This document shows positions 42,012-50,704 of a stretch of 64,000 nt of DNA, piece by piece. The notes beneath the pieces were generated by a model, which ran no database searches, was not told the DNA's origin, and saw only the letters and a program-made list of their open reading frames with translations. Source of the stretch: an uncultured Lachnospiraceae bacterium (GTDB lineage Bacteria; Bacillota; Clostridia; Lachnospirales; Lachnospiraceae); assembly GCA_934438085.1 (NCBI GenBank), contig CAKSBC010000002.1:1-64000 (forward strand). The letters are read 5' to 3'. The translations under genes were made by a program, and so were the position numbers. Position 1 is the first letter of the stretch; every line of letters begins with the position of its first letter.

Positions 42012-44105
42012 ATGGAAAGAGAAGAAAGAAACTACAGAAGACCTCGAAGATACCGCAATGTATCTGAGGATGATATTGAATTCAGAGATGATATCAACGG
42101 TGCATATGACAGAGATGATGATATGTATGACACAGATCGCTCTGAAAAAGCCGGATATGACAGAAATCTGAGAAATTCACGCAGAAATGACGGCAGAGTT
42201 ATAGAGCACAGCAATCATGGGAATGCTGATCGTCGTTACGCTGATGACAGATTTGAACATGATCGTTATGATGATCGGGATGAGCGAGATTATTATGATG
42301 ACCGAAGCGAATATTTCAGAGAGCGAGATCGTTATTTTGCGGAGCGCGACAGGTACTATCAGGAACGTGACCGTTACTATAACGACATGGATGAATATTC
42401 GCGCATAGCCTCATCTGCAGCAGATGAAGCCTATGATGACAGACAATATTCGCGCAGAAGGGATGTCAGCGAGCATAGAAGGGATGCAGGTGAGAGCAGT
42501 GCCGGGTACGACAGGCATTCACAGGCAACATCCGATAATAAAAGCGGAAAAATGCATGATCAGGAACCAAGAAAGAATTCAGCTAAGCCTGATGATGCTG
42601 TCAGAAGAAGTGAAGCGGCTGAAAAACCGGCAAGAAAGCTTGCAGGAGCACCGCAGGGAAATTCAGGTGCAAAGACCGATGCTAATAACAATACTAATGC
42701 TAAACAAAGCGCTTTAAAAACCTCAGCAGTAAACAATCAAAAGGGAACAGCTCCGGGCCAAAAAGGAAAAAAGAAAAAGGGAATACTTTGGATCATCCTT
42801 GCTTTACTTCTTATTTTCGTTGCTTTTGTAGGTATTAAGTTTGTAAAAAGGCAGAGCGGATACTATACGGTTGCGGTATTCGGAGTAGATTCAAGAGACG
42901 GCAATGTTGGAAAGGGTGCACTTTCGGATGTCAATTTGATAGCGAGAGTGGATATGGCTACCGGAGAGATAAAGCTTGTCTCTATTTACAGAGATACCTA
43001 TACACAGATAGATAAGGACGGCAATTACCACAAATTCAACGAGGCATATTTCAGAGGCGGACCTGAGCAGGCAATCTGGGCATTGGAAAACAACACCGAT
43101 GTCAAGGTCGATGATTATGTTACATTCAACTGGAAGGCAGTGGTAGATGCTATTAATATACTCGGCGGCGTGGACATAGATATCACTGATGCTGAATTTA
43201 AGTATATCAATGCTTACATTACCGAGACTGTTAACAGTACAGGTGTCGGATCTGTACAGCTGCAGCATGCAGGCATGAACCATCTTGACGGAGTTCAGGC
43301 GGTAGCATATGCAAGACTCAGAAAGATGGATAGTGACTATACTCGTACAGAAAGACAGCGAAAGGTTATTTCACTTGCACTCGACAAAGCAAAAAATGCA
43401 GACTTCTCAGTGCTTAATAACATTTTGGTAACAGTGCTTCCGCAGACATCTACCAGTGTGGGAATAAGCGACATACTTCCTTTTGCAAAGGATATAAATA
43501 AGTATTATATAGGAGAAACCGCAGGCTTCCCATTTGATAAAAAAGGACAGAATGTCGGAAAGCTTGATGCCGTAATACCAGTCACCTGGGAAGCCAATGA
43601 CATAGCACTTCATGAGTTCTTATATCCGGGAGAAAGCTATACACCGAGCAAGCTTGTAAAGGAAATCAGTGCACATGTTGCTGAAAGAACAGGCTTAGGA
43701 GGAAGCGGAGAAACCTCTGTCAAGGTTGATGATCTTTCAACAGGGCAGGGCGGAAACGCTCAGGCTATCGAGGAAACTGTTCCTGAAAGCGAATCAGAGA
43801 CCGAGACGATCGATGAATCAGAGAGCGAGTCAGAGACTATTGAAGAAATCATAGATGACAGTACCATTGATGAGGAAGAGGATAATGACTCCTACGATGA
43901 CGAAGACATGGTTCCGGGAGGTTCAAACAGCAATGTGAATCATGGAGGAAACTCTAATATCAGCGATGAACCTGAGAGCACCTATGATGTTATCTCAAAT
44001 GACAGCGGCATTGGACCGGGAGCACCGGGAAGCTATTCACCGAGCGGAAATACTGAAGACAGAAGTGATGCCAGAGAAAGTGTTGAAGCAACGAAGATAG
44101 AGTGA
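42012..44105 (+). CDS. LytR-CpsA-Psr (LCP) family cell-wall glycopolymer ligase
   Basis: A 697-residue type II membrane protein. Residues 1-255 are an unusually long cytoplasmic tail rich in Arg, Asp and Tyr, with tandem RERDRYF/AERDRYY/QERDRYY units near residue 104-124, then a basic Lys/Ala/Gln stretch. One membrane segment (about 257-276) precedes the LCP domain (YYTVAVFGVDSRDG, LVSIYRDTYTQI, GGVDIDI, ARLRKMDSDYTRTERQRKV), which transfers teichoic acid or capsule chains to peptidoglycan. The last 120 residues are an acidic Ser/Glu-rich tail. The catalytic Arg and Asp residues are present. GGCATAGG precedes the ATG weakly. Confidence 0.9.
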   Translation: MEREERNYRRPRRYRNVSEDDIEFRDDINGAYDRDDDMYDTDRSEKAGYDRNLRNSRRNDGRVIEHSNHGNADRRYADDRFEHDRYDDRDERDYYDDRSEYFRERDRYFAERDRYYQERDRYYNDMDEYSRIASSAADEAYDDRQYSRRRDVSEHRRDAGESSAGYDRHSQATSDNKSGKMHDQEPRKNSAKPDDAVRRSEAAEKPARKLAGAPQGNSGAKTDANNNTNAKQSALKTSAVNNQKGTAPGQKGKKKKGILWIILALLLIFVAFVGIKFVKRQSGYYTVAVFGVDSRDGNVGKGALSDVNLIARVDMATGEIKLVSIYRDTYTQIDKDGNYHKFNEAYFRGGPEQAIWALENNTDVKVDDYVTFNWKAVVDAINILGGVDIDITDAEFKYINAYITETVNSTGVGSVQLQHAGMNHLDGVQAVAYARLRKMDSDYTRTERQRKVISLALDKAKNADFSVLNNILVTVLPQTSTSVGISDILPFAKDINKYYIGETAGFPFDKKGQNVGKLDAVIPVTWEANDIALHEFLYPGESYTPSKLVKEISAHVAERTGLGGSGETSVKVDDLSTGQGGNAQAIEETVPESESETETIDESESESETIEEIIDDSTIDEEEDNDSYDDEDMVPGGSNSNVNHGGNSNISDEPESTYDVISNDSGIGPGAPGSYSPSGNTEDRSDARESVEATKIE

Positions 44106-44146
44106 TAAAGAAACAGTAAATATACAGAATAACAGGAGGAACGGAT

Positions 44147-44584
44147 ATGCAGTTAGCAACACTTCAGAAGGATATGATAGCAGCGATGAAGGCTAAAGAT
44201 AAAAACAGAAAGGATGCCATTTCATCACTTATAGCAGCTGTTAAGAAGGCTGCCATAGATGCAGGCTGCCGTGACGATGTGCCTGAAACCATGGTTGATC
44301 AGTCTATTATGAAGGAACTCAAGAGTGCAAAGGAACAGCTTGATACCTGCCCGGCTGACAGAACTGAGCTTATTGAAGAATATAAAGCTCGACTTGCTGT
44401 TATTGAAGAATATGCCCCTAAGCAGCTTTCAGCAGAGGAAGTAGAAAAGATACTTACGGAAAAATTCTCTGAGGTGATAGCTTCCAAGAATAAGGGAGCA
44501 ATCATGAAGGCGGTAATGCCTGAGCTTAAGGGCAAAGCTGACGGCAAGCTTATAAATGAGATCGTAGCAAAGCTTACAAAGTAA
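44147..44584 (+). CDS. GatB/YqeY domain protein
   Basis: A 145-residue YqeY-family protein, related to the tail domain of the GatB amidotransferase subunit. MKAKDKNRKDAISSLIAAVK, EYAPKQLSAEEVEKIL and KNKGAIMKAVMPELKGKADGKLINEIV are diagnostic. It may interact with tRNA or aminoacylation machinery, but its role is unsettled. AGGAGG precedes the ATG. Confidence 0.9.
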   Translation: MQLATLQKDMIAAMKAKDKNRKDAISSLIAAVKKAAIDAGCRDDVPETMVDQSIMKELKSAKEQLDTCPADRTELIEEYKARLAVIEEYAPKQLSAEEVEKILTEKFSEVIASKNKGAIMKAVMPELKGKADGKLINEIVAKLTK

Positions 44585-44682
44585 GATGCGCGGATATAAC
44601 AGAAGTCACTGCGCAGTCTGAAAATATGTTTCTCATTTAAAACAAAGAAGCCAAATATTGAAATAAATAATAATAAATATAT

Positions 44683-44742
44683 AAAATACCGTTAATTGTA
44701 CATAAAAAATACATATAATATGTGCCTTTTAACGGTATTTTT
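44683..44742 (+). terminator. Intrinsic terminator with long stem
   Basis: AAAATACCGTTAA (44683-44695) pairs perfectly with TTAACGGTATTTT (44729-44741), and the loop includes GTACATA/TATGTGC pairing. Confidence 0.7.
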
Positions 44743-45062
44743 ATGCAAAATACTTGTATACAAACATAAAAAAATATAAAATGTACTTTAGCATGTTGAA
44801 ATGTGTGCGGGAATATGTACACTGCGGATGCGGCTTATGTATTATTATTGTGCATGAGAGAATAATTGGATAAGAATATATGATCTGTTTTGTCAGGGGA
44901 CAAAGGAGAACAGATTTTAGGGGGATATATTAATAAGCGGTTATAGGCATCTGCATTATGTGCGGCTTTGCCATGCGGCTTATTTTTGTACAAAAATTGC
45001 GACCGGCAGCATGTCGGGCGGTATTTTCAACTAACCATACGATAGAAATGGAGGATCGTTCT
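44743..45062 (+). promoter_or_regulatory. Leader region of pyruvate carboxylase with 16-bp palindrome
   Basis: This 320-base gap precedes pyc. It contains a perfect palindrome ATTTTTGTACAAAAAT (44982-44997), a CCGGCAGCATGTCGGG hairpin (45003-45018) and a repeated GCGGC. The palindrome centres about 73 bases before the ATG and could be an operator. TTGTGC (44849) with TAAGAA 17 bases on is a weak promoter guess. No known riboswitch is recognised. Confidence 0.35.
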
Positions 45063-48000
45063 ATGGGTAAGTTCAAAAAGGTTCTCGTGGCCAACAGAGG
45101 CGAGATCGCAATGCGAGTATTTCGTGCGTGCCATGACCTTGACCTTAACACTGTTGCAATCTATTCTAACGAGGATACATATGCCATGTTCCGTACAGCG
45201 GCAGATGAGTCCTACCTTATCGGCGAAAATCTGAGCCCTCTCGGTGCTTATCTTGACATCGACCGTATCATCGAGCTTGCAAAAATTCATCATTGTGATG
45301 CTATTCATCCGGGCTACGGATTCCTTTCAGAGAATGGAGATTTTGCCAGAGCATGTGAAGCAAACGGAATCAAGTTCATCGGACCATCATCAAGAGTCCT
45401 TGATATGATGGGTGACAAGCTTAGCGCAAAGCAGATCGCTATAGCTTGTGATGTTCCTATTACACCTGGTACAAGTGAGCCTTTAAAGAACCGTGAGGAA
45501 GCACAGAAGCTCGCCATGGAGTTCGGCTTCCCTGTAATCCTTAAGGCAGCAGCAGGCGGCGGCGGACGTGGAATGAGACGCTGCGAAACTGTTGAAGAGG
45601 TTGGAATTAACTTCGATCTTGTTAAGAGCGAGGCGCTCAAGTCATTCGGAAACGATGACATTTTCATGGAGAAGTATCTTGTAAACCCTAAGCATATCGA
45701 GGTTCAGGTGCTTGCCGATGAGCATGGCCATGTAGTTCACCTTTATGAGCGTGACTGCTCACTTCAGCGTCGTTATCAGAAGGTAGTAGAGTTTACACCT
45801 GCATTCTCAGTTTCAAAGGAGACCAAGGATAAGCTCTACAAGGATGCTGTTAAGATCGCAAAGCATGTAGGATACACCAACGCCGGAACTCTTGAGTTCC
45901 TTGTTGATAAGGATGAGAACTACTATTTCATAGAGATGAATCCTCGTATTCAGGTTGAGCACACTGTAACAGAGATGGTTACAGGCGTTGACCTTGTACG
46001 CGCACAGATCCTTGTTGCCGAAGGCTATGAGCTTTCAGACGAACGTATCGGTATAAAGTCACAGAAGGATGTTAAGCAGAACGGCTATGCTATTCAGTGC
46101 CGTGTAACAACAGAGGATCCGACCAACAACTTCGCACCTGATACAGGAACCATAACAGGTTATAAGGTATCAGGCGGCTTCGGAGTTCGTATGGATGAGG
46201 CTACAAGAGGAACCGGAGCTATCATTTCACCTTACTATGATTCACTCCTTGTTAAGGTTACAACATGGGATAATACCTTCGCTATGTGCTGCTCAAAGGC
46301 TGAGCGTGCCATCCGTGAGATCCATGTAAGAGGCGTAAAGACCAACGTTGCGTTCATTACAAATGTCCTCAATGATCCTACATTCCGCGAAGGAAAGTGC
46401 TATACCAAGTTTATAGATGAGACACCATCACTCTTTAAGATAGATAATCGAGAGGATCGAGGCACTAAGATGCTTAAGTACATCGCAGCAAAGAGCCTTG
46501 AGAATAAGAGTGTCAACCAGTCCTTTGATCCGCCTCGTTTCCCTGTTGCTACAGGTGAGCGCAGACCGGGACTTAAGCAGATGCTTGATGCCAAGGGACC
46601 TGCAGCTGTAAGTAAGTGGGTAATGGATCAGAAGAAGCTTCTTATTACTGATACTACCTGCCGTGATGCACATCAGTCACTGCTCGGAACACGAGTAAGA
46701 ACACGTGATATCGTAAAGGGTATGGACGGAACCTCAGAGATTCTCGCAGATGCATTCTCACTTGAGTGCTGGGGCGGTGCAACCTTCGACGTTGCTTATC
46801 GTTTCCTGCATGAGTCACCATGGGAGCGTCTCGACATGATCCGTGAGAAGGCTCCTAATATCCTTCTTCAGATGCTCTTAAGAGGTGCGAACGCAGTTGG
46901 ATATACTAACTATCCTGATAACGTTATTCGTGAGTTCATAAGAGAGTCTGCACGAAGCGGTATCGATGTATTCCGTGTATTCGATTCACTTAACTGGATC
47001 CCTGGCATGGAAATAGCTATGGATGAGGTACTTAAGCAGGATAAGCTGCTTGAAGCTACTCTTTGCTATACAGGCGATATCCTTGATGACACAAGAGATA
47101 AGTATACTCTTGACTACTATGTAAGAATGGCAAAAGAGCTTGAGCACAGAGGCGCTCATCTTCTCTGCATTAAGGATATGGCTGGACTTCTTAAGCCATA
47201 TGCTGCAAAGAAGCTTGTTAAGGCTCTTAAGGAAGAAATCGGAATTCCTGTTCATCTTCATACACATGATACCTCAGGAAACCAGGTTGCTGCACTCCTT
47301 ATGGCAGCAGAGGCAGGCGTTGATATCGTAGATACTGCTATTTCTTCAATGGCAGGACTTACATCACAGCCTTCTATGAATGCTGTAGTGGCTGCGCTTC
47401 AGAATACAGAGCGTGATACAGGACTTAAGCTTGAGGAGCTTCAGAAGCTTACAGATTACTGGGAGGATATCAGACTCCGCTACGTTGATTTCGATAAGGG
47501 ACTTAAGTGCTCAGCTACCGATATCTATCGTTATGAGATTCCTGGAGGCCAGTATACAAACCTCTATCCGCAGGTTGCAAGCATGGGTCTTGCAAGCCGC
47601 TTTACAGAGGTAAAGGAGAACTATCGTAAGGCTAACCTTATGCTTGGCGATATTATCAAGGTTACACCTTCTTCAAAGGTAGTCGGTGATCTTGCTATAT
47701 TCATGACTCAGAATAACCTTACACCTGAGAACATAGTAGAAAAGGGTAAATCTCTTGCATTCCCTGATTCTTCTCTTTCATATTTCTCAGGAATGATGGG
47801 CCAGCCTGAGGGAGGCTTCCCTAAGGATCTTCAGGAAGTTGTATTAAAGGGTAAAGAAGCTCTTACAGTAAGACCTGGCTCAATGCTTCCTCCTGTTGAT
47901 TGGAGTGAGCTTAAGGCTGAGATGGAAGAGTTTGATCCTAACCCGACATGGAGAGCTGTTATTTCATATGCACTGTATCCAAAGGTACTTAAGGACTTTG

Positions 48001-48482
48001 TTAAGCAGAGAGAAGCAAACGGTTATCTTGTAAGACTCGGAAGCCATGTATTCTTCAAGGGTATGTCTATAGGCGAGACTAACAGAGTTAATATCCAGGA
48101 TGGTAAGACTCTCGTTATCAAGTATCTCGGACCTGGAGAGCTGGATGCAGAAGGAATGCGTACAGTATCCTTCGAGCTTAACGGTATCCGCCGTGAGGTA
48201 AAGGTTCCTGATATAGAGGCTCAGAAGTACATCGTTCATGTACCAATGGCAGATCCTGAGGATAAGAGCCAGATCGGAGCATCTATCCCTGGAGCTATCT
48301 CATCGATCAATGTTAAGGTCGGAGACAAGGTTGAGGAAGGCCAGACTATCGTAGTTATCGAGGCTATGAAGATGGAGATCAATGCTCAGTCTCTTATGAA
48401 CGGAGAGGTTACAGAGATACTTGTAAAGGAAGGCGACACTGTAAAGGGAGGCCAGCTCCTTGTAAGAATCAAGCCGGACTAA
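45063..48482 (+). CDS. pyc: Pyruvate carboxylase
   Basis: A 1139-residue biotin enzyme that makes oxaloacetate from pyruvate, bicarbonate and ATP. In order: biotin carboxylase (VLVANRGEIAMRVFRACHDL, AAAGGGGRGMR, FIEMNPRIQVEHTVTE), carboxyltransferase (DTTCRDAHQSLLGTRVRTRD, HLHTHDTSGNQ), allosteric/tetramerisation region and biotinyl domain with the lysine in EAMKMEI near 1100. It is full length. The ATG at 45063 follows GGAGG; the frame is open upstream but the family starts here. Codon use is that of a highly expressed gene (dominance of AAG, GTA/GTT, CTT). Confidence 0.97.
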   Translation: MGKFKKVLVANRGEIAMRVFRACHDLDLNTVAIYSNEDTYAMFRTAADESYLIGENLSPLGAYLDIDRIIELAKIHHCDAIHPGYGFLSENGDFARACEANGIKFIGPSSRVLDMMGDKLSAKQIAIACDVPITPGTSEPLKNREEAQKLAMEFGFPVILKAAAGGGGRGMRRCETVEEVGINFDLVKSEALKSFGNDDIFMEKYLVNPKHIEVQVLADEHGHVVHLYERDCSLQRRYQKVVEFTPAFSVSKETKDKLYKDAVKIAKHVGYTNAGTLEFLVDKDENYYFIEMNPRIQVEHTVTEMVTGVDLVRAQILVAEGYELSDERIGIKSQKDVKQNGYAIQCRVTTEDPTNNFAPDTGTITGYKVSGGFGVRMDEATRGTGAIISPYYDSLLVKVTTWDNTFAMCCSKAERAIREIHVRGVKTNVAFITNVLNDPTFREGKCYTKFIDETPSLFKIDNREDRGTKMLKYIAAKSLENKSVNQSFDPPRFPVATGERRPGLKQMLDAKGPAAVSKWVMDQKKLLITDTTCRDAHQSLLGTRVRTRDIVKGMDGTSEILADAFSLECWGGATFDVAYRFLHESPWERLDMIREKAPNILLQMLLRGANAVGYTNYPDNVIREFIRESARSGIDVFRVFDSLNWIPGMEIAMDEVLKQDKLLEATLCYTGDILDDTRDKYTLDYYVRMAKELEHRGAHLLCIKDMAGLLKPYAAKKLVKALKEEIGIPVHLHTHDTSGNQVAALLMAAEAGVDIVDTAISSMAGLTSQPSMNAVVAALQNTERDTGLKLEELQKLTDYWEDIRLRYVDFDKGLKCSATDIYRYEIPGGQYTNLYPQVASMGLASRFTEVKENYRKANLMLGDIIKVTPSSKVVGDLAIFMTQNNLTPENIVEKGKSLAFPDSSLSYFSGMMGQPEGGFPKDLQEVVLKGKEALTVRPGSMLPPVDWSELKAEMEEFDPNPTWRAVISYALYPKVLKDFVKQREANGYLVRLGSHVFFKGMSIGETNRVNIQDGKTLVIKYLGPGELDAEGMRTVSFELNGIRREVKVPDIEAQKYIVHVPMADPEDKSQIGASIPGAISSINVKVGDKVEEGQTIVVIEAMKMEINAQSLMNGEVTEILVKEGDTVKGGQLLVRIKPD

Positions 48483-48506
48483 AATTATATATCGTATTTA
48501 TTATCA

Positions 48507-48538
48507 GGCAGGGGGCTTATATAAGTCTCCTGCTTTTT
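48507..48538 (+). terminator. Intrinsic terminator of pyc
   Basis: GCAGG (48508-48512) pairs with CCTGC (48529-48533), extended by wobble pairs through GGGCTTAT/ATAAGTCT, followed by five T. Confidence 0.7.
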
Positions 48539-48632
48539 AAATGGATTGCATTTTATGTTGCAGGAAATGAATGTAAATAATTCTTGGATTCAAATAATTA
48601 TTAAGGATCCTTTGCCCAATCAATCACAACAT

Positions 48633-48852
48633 AAAACATTGAAAAAACTGAATTTAATCAAGAAAAACAATGGAAAATCTTGAAAAAATTAGAAAATGAA
48701 TAAATAAGATTGAAAAATCGCCTTTTTCAGCAGAATTTTCATCAAAAAACGGACATTTTTTCAGAAAAACTAAAAATCACATCAAAAACAATGAAAAACA
48801 GCGATACAAATACATAAAAAGTACAGAAAACAGTGCAAAAATAATGCGAAAA
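48633..48852 (+). other. Phased A-tract (intrinsically curved) DNA
   Basis: About twenty A- or T-tracts of 4-6 bases recur with centres roughly 10-11 bp (or two turns) apart: for example 48634, 48644, 48665, 48675, 48685, 48694, 48715, 48725, 48736, 48746, then 48786, 48796, 48818, 48828, 48839, 48850. Helically phased A-tracts bend DNA. The block is non-coding in all frames and ends about 25 bp before a TATAAT. Confidence 0.65.
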
Positions 48853-48878
48853 GGGCTTTCATAATTCAAATGAAGGAG

Positions 48879-48956
48879 TATAATGTAAACATCATCAGGT
48901 AAGCAATGGCGTTTTACAGTAATGTTGTTGAAGCCTGATTTTTTTTATAAAATCAG
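48879..48956 (+). promoter_or_regulatory. TATAAT box followed by candidate attenuator
   Basis: TATAAT (48879-48884) has only a weak -35. The transcript would begin near 48891. ATCAGG (48894-48899) can pair with CCTGAT (48934-48939), followed directly by eight T: a terminator-like hairpin. The same CTGATTTT (48935-48942) can instead pair with AAAATCAG (48949-48956). The two structures exclude each other, as in attenuators and riboswitches. The next gene is the Nudix gene at 49019. Confidence 0.45.
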
Positions 48957-49018
48957 CAGCTTTGACATCGTAGAATGACAGGTCATATCAGATGAAATTC
49001 AGTTAAAGGCATGGAACT

Positions 49019-49522
49019 ATGACAGGTACACCGCGTATAACTACACTTTGCTATCTTGAAAACAATGATAAATATCTGATGCTTCACAGAATCAGCAAAA
49101 AGGATGATGTGAATAAAGGCAAATGGATAGGAGTCGGAGGCAAATTCGAAGATGGCGAGGCTCCTGAGGAATGTATTCGAAGAGAGACAGCCGAGGAAAC
49201 AGGATTTTCACTAAGAAGCTGCAGATACAGAGGAGTGCTTACATTTATATATGCTGATAAGGCACCTGAGTATATCTTCACCTATACAAGCACTGATTTT
49301 GACGGAGATGAATCAATTGTCCCGTCATGTGACGAAGGAGTATTTCGCTGGGTGGAAAAATCAAAGCTTTCAGAGCTGGAGCTGTGGGAAGGCGACAGAT
49401 TTATGCTGAGATACCTTATCAAAGACAGGATAGAGCCGTTTTCGCTAAAGCTTGTCTATGATGCCGAGGATGTACTCCTGGAAGCATGGGAGCTTTCGGG
49501 AATTCCTGAGAGGCTTAAGTGA
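49019..49522 (+). CDS. Nudix hydrolase, 8-oxo-dGTP diphosphatase type
   Basis: A 167-residue protein with a complete Nudix box GGKFEDGEAPEECIRRETAEETGF (GX5EX7REUXEEXGU). TLCYLENNDKYLMLHR at the start is typical of MutT-like enzymes that clean oxidised nucleotides; the true substrate is uncertain. The ribosome site is weak (AAAGG). It overlaps functionally with the next gene, which begins 3 bases after its stop, so the two form an operon. Confidence 0.88.
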   Translation: MTGTPRITTLCYLENNDKYLMLHRISKKDDVNKGKWIGVGGKFEDGEAPEECIRRETAEETGFSLRSCRYRGVLTFIYADKAPEYIFTYTSTDFDGDESIVPSCDEGVFRWVEKSKLSELELWEGDRFMLRYLIKDRIEPFSLKLVYDAEDVLLEAWELSGIPERLK

Positions 49523-49525
49523 TAT

Positions 49526-50680
49526 ATGGGAGCCTGGTACAGCTTTAACGATCAAATGAATGAGCTGTTTGGCGGCAAAGTCTACAGACTGTCTCTTTCA
49601 TCAGGCTGCACATGTCCGAACCGTGACGGTACACTGTCTAAGGGAGGGTGTATCTTTTGCAGCGAAGGTGGTTCAGGCGATTTTGCCGAACCGTTTGCGG
49701 AAGAAATATTTTCTCAGATAGAAGCGGCCAAACAGCAGATATCCGGAAAAATAAGAAATAAAAGCTCCTTCGCAGGATATATGGCGTATTTCCAGTCCTT
49801 TACGAATACCTACGGTGATCAGGAAAGGCTTAAGGCTCTTTTCAAAAGAGCAGCAGAGCATCCTGAAATCAAGGCGATTTCCATAGGAACGAGACCTGAT
49901 TGTATTTCAGATGAGATGATCGAAGTGCTTTCGGCTATTAATGAGAAAAAGCCGGTGTTTATAGAGCTGGGACTTCAGACTGTTCATGAGGATACTGCTG
50001 AATATATCAACAGATGCTATAAGCTTTCAGTATTTGAAGATGCTTTCAGGAAGCTGAAAAGAGCAGGGTTAAGAGTAGTCGTGCATGTTATTATAGGTCT
50101 TCCCGGAGAAAGCAAGGCAATGACAAAGGAAACTGTAAGATATCTGTCAGAGCTTGAATTTGACGAAAAAGATGCATTAAGAAATCCTGATAAATTCGAC
50201 GAAGATGAAGTTCCCGATGCTGCGATGCCTGATTCTGAGATAAAAGAAATAAGCAAAGCAGGATGTAAGAAGATAGACGGCATTAAGCTGCAGCTTATGC
50301 ATGTTCTTGAAAATACTAAGCTTGCAGCTCTATTGCCTGAATACGATACTGACAGAGCTTCAGAAGAGCCTGATATCAATAGATACGGTCTCAGGATAAG
50401 ACATTTTGATGAAATCGGAGGCTTGGAGGCACTTAAATTTGGAAGAGGATTCACTGAATCAGAGCATGGCATCGTTTTAAAGGACGGGGTGCTGCTTCCA
50501 CAGTATACCTTATCGGAATATGCCTCATTTATAAGAGAGCTTGTAGATATTCTTCCCAAGGAAACTGCGGTGCACAGACTAACAGGTGATGCACCTAAGA
50601 AACTGCTGATACTTCCGCAGTGGACAGCAGATAAGAAAAGAGTGCTAAACACTATTAAAGCAGAGTTTGATAATAATTAA
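49526..50680 (+). CDS. TIGR01212-family radical SAM protein (YtqA-like)
   Basis: A 384-residue radical SAM protein. The cluster motif is CTCPNRDGTLSKGGCIFC, the spaced C-x11-12-C-x2-C form typical of YtqA/TIGR01212. GSGDFAEPF, FQSFTNTYGD and SIGTRPDCI are further landmarks. The role of the family is unknown, although some members are listed near tRNA-modification genes. An acidic insertion (about 210-235) is unusual. Translationally coupled to the Nudix gene. Confidence 0.9.
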   Translation: MGAWYSFNDQMNELFGGKVYRLSLSSGCTCPNRDGTLSKGGCIFCSEGGSGDFAEPFAEEIFSQIEAAKQQISGKIRNKSSFAGYMAYFQSFTNTYGDQERLKALFKRAAEHPEIKAISIGTRPDCISDEMIEVLSAINEKKPVFIELGLQTVHEDTAEYINRCYKLSVFEDAFRKLKRAGLRVVVHVIIGLPGESKAMTKETVRYLSELEFDEKDALRNPDKFDEDEVPDAAMPDSEIKEISKAGCKKIDGIKLQLMHVLENTKLAALLPEYDTDRASEEPDINRYGLRIRHFDEIGGLEALKFGRGFTESEHGIVLKDGVLLPQYTLSEYASFIRELVDILPKETAVHRLTGDAPKKLLILPQWTADKKRVLNTIKAEFDNN

Positions 50681-50704
50681 TCCAGTAATATAAGGAGAGG
50701 AAAA

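Noticed and set aside
42217..42717. Alternative-frame proteins inside the LCP gene
   Set aside because: They are shadows of the repetitive Arg/Asp-rich tail coding sequence.
44958..45062. N-terminal extension of pyruvate carboxylase
   Set aside because: The extension crosses the palindromic leader, lacks a ribosome site and is absent from the family; GGAGG supports 45063.
48540..48880. A-rich stretch as a degenerate coding region or pseudogene
   Set aside because: All six frames have frequent stops and no homology-like motif; the regular A-tract spacing explains the composition better.
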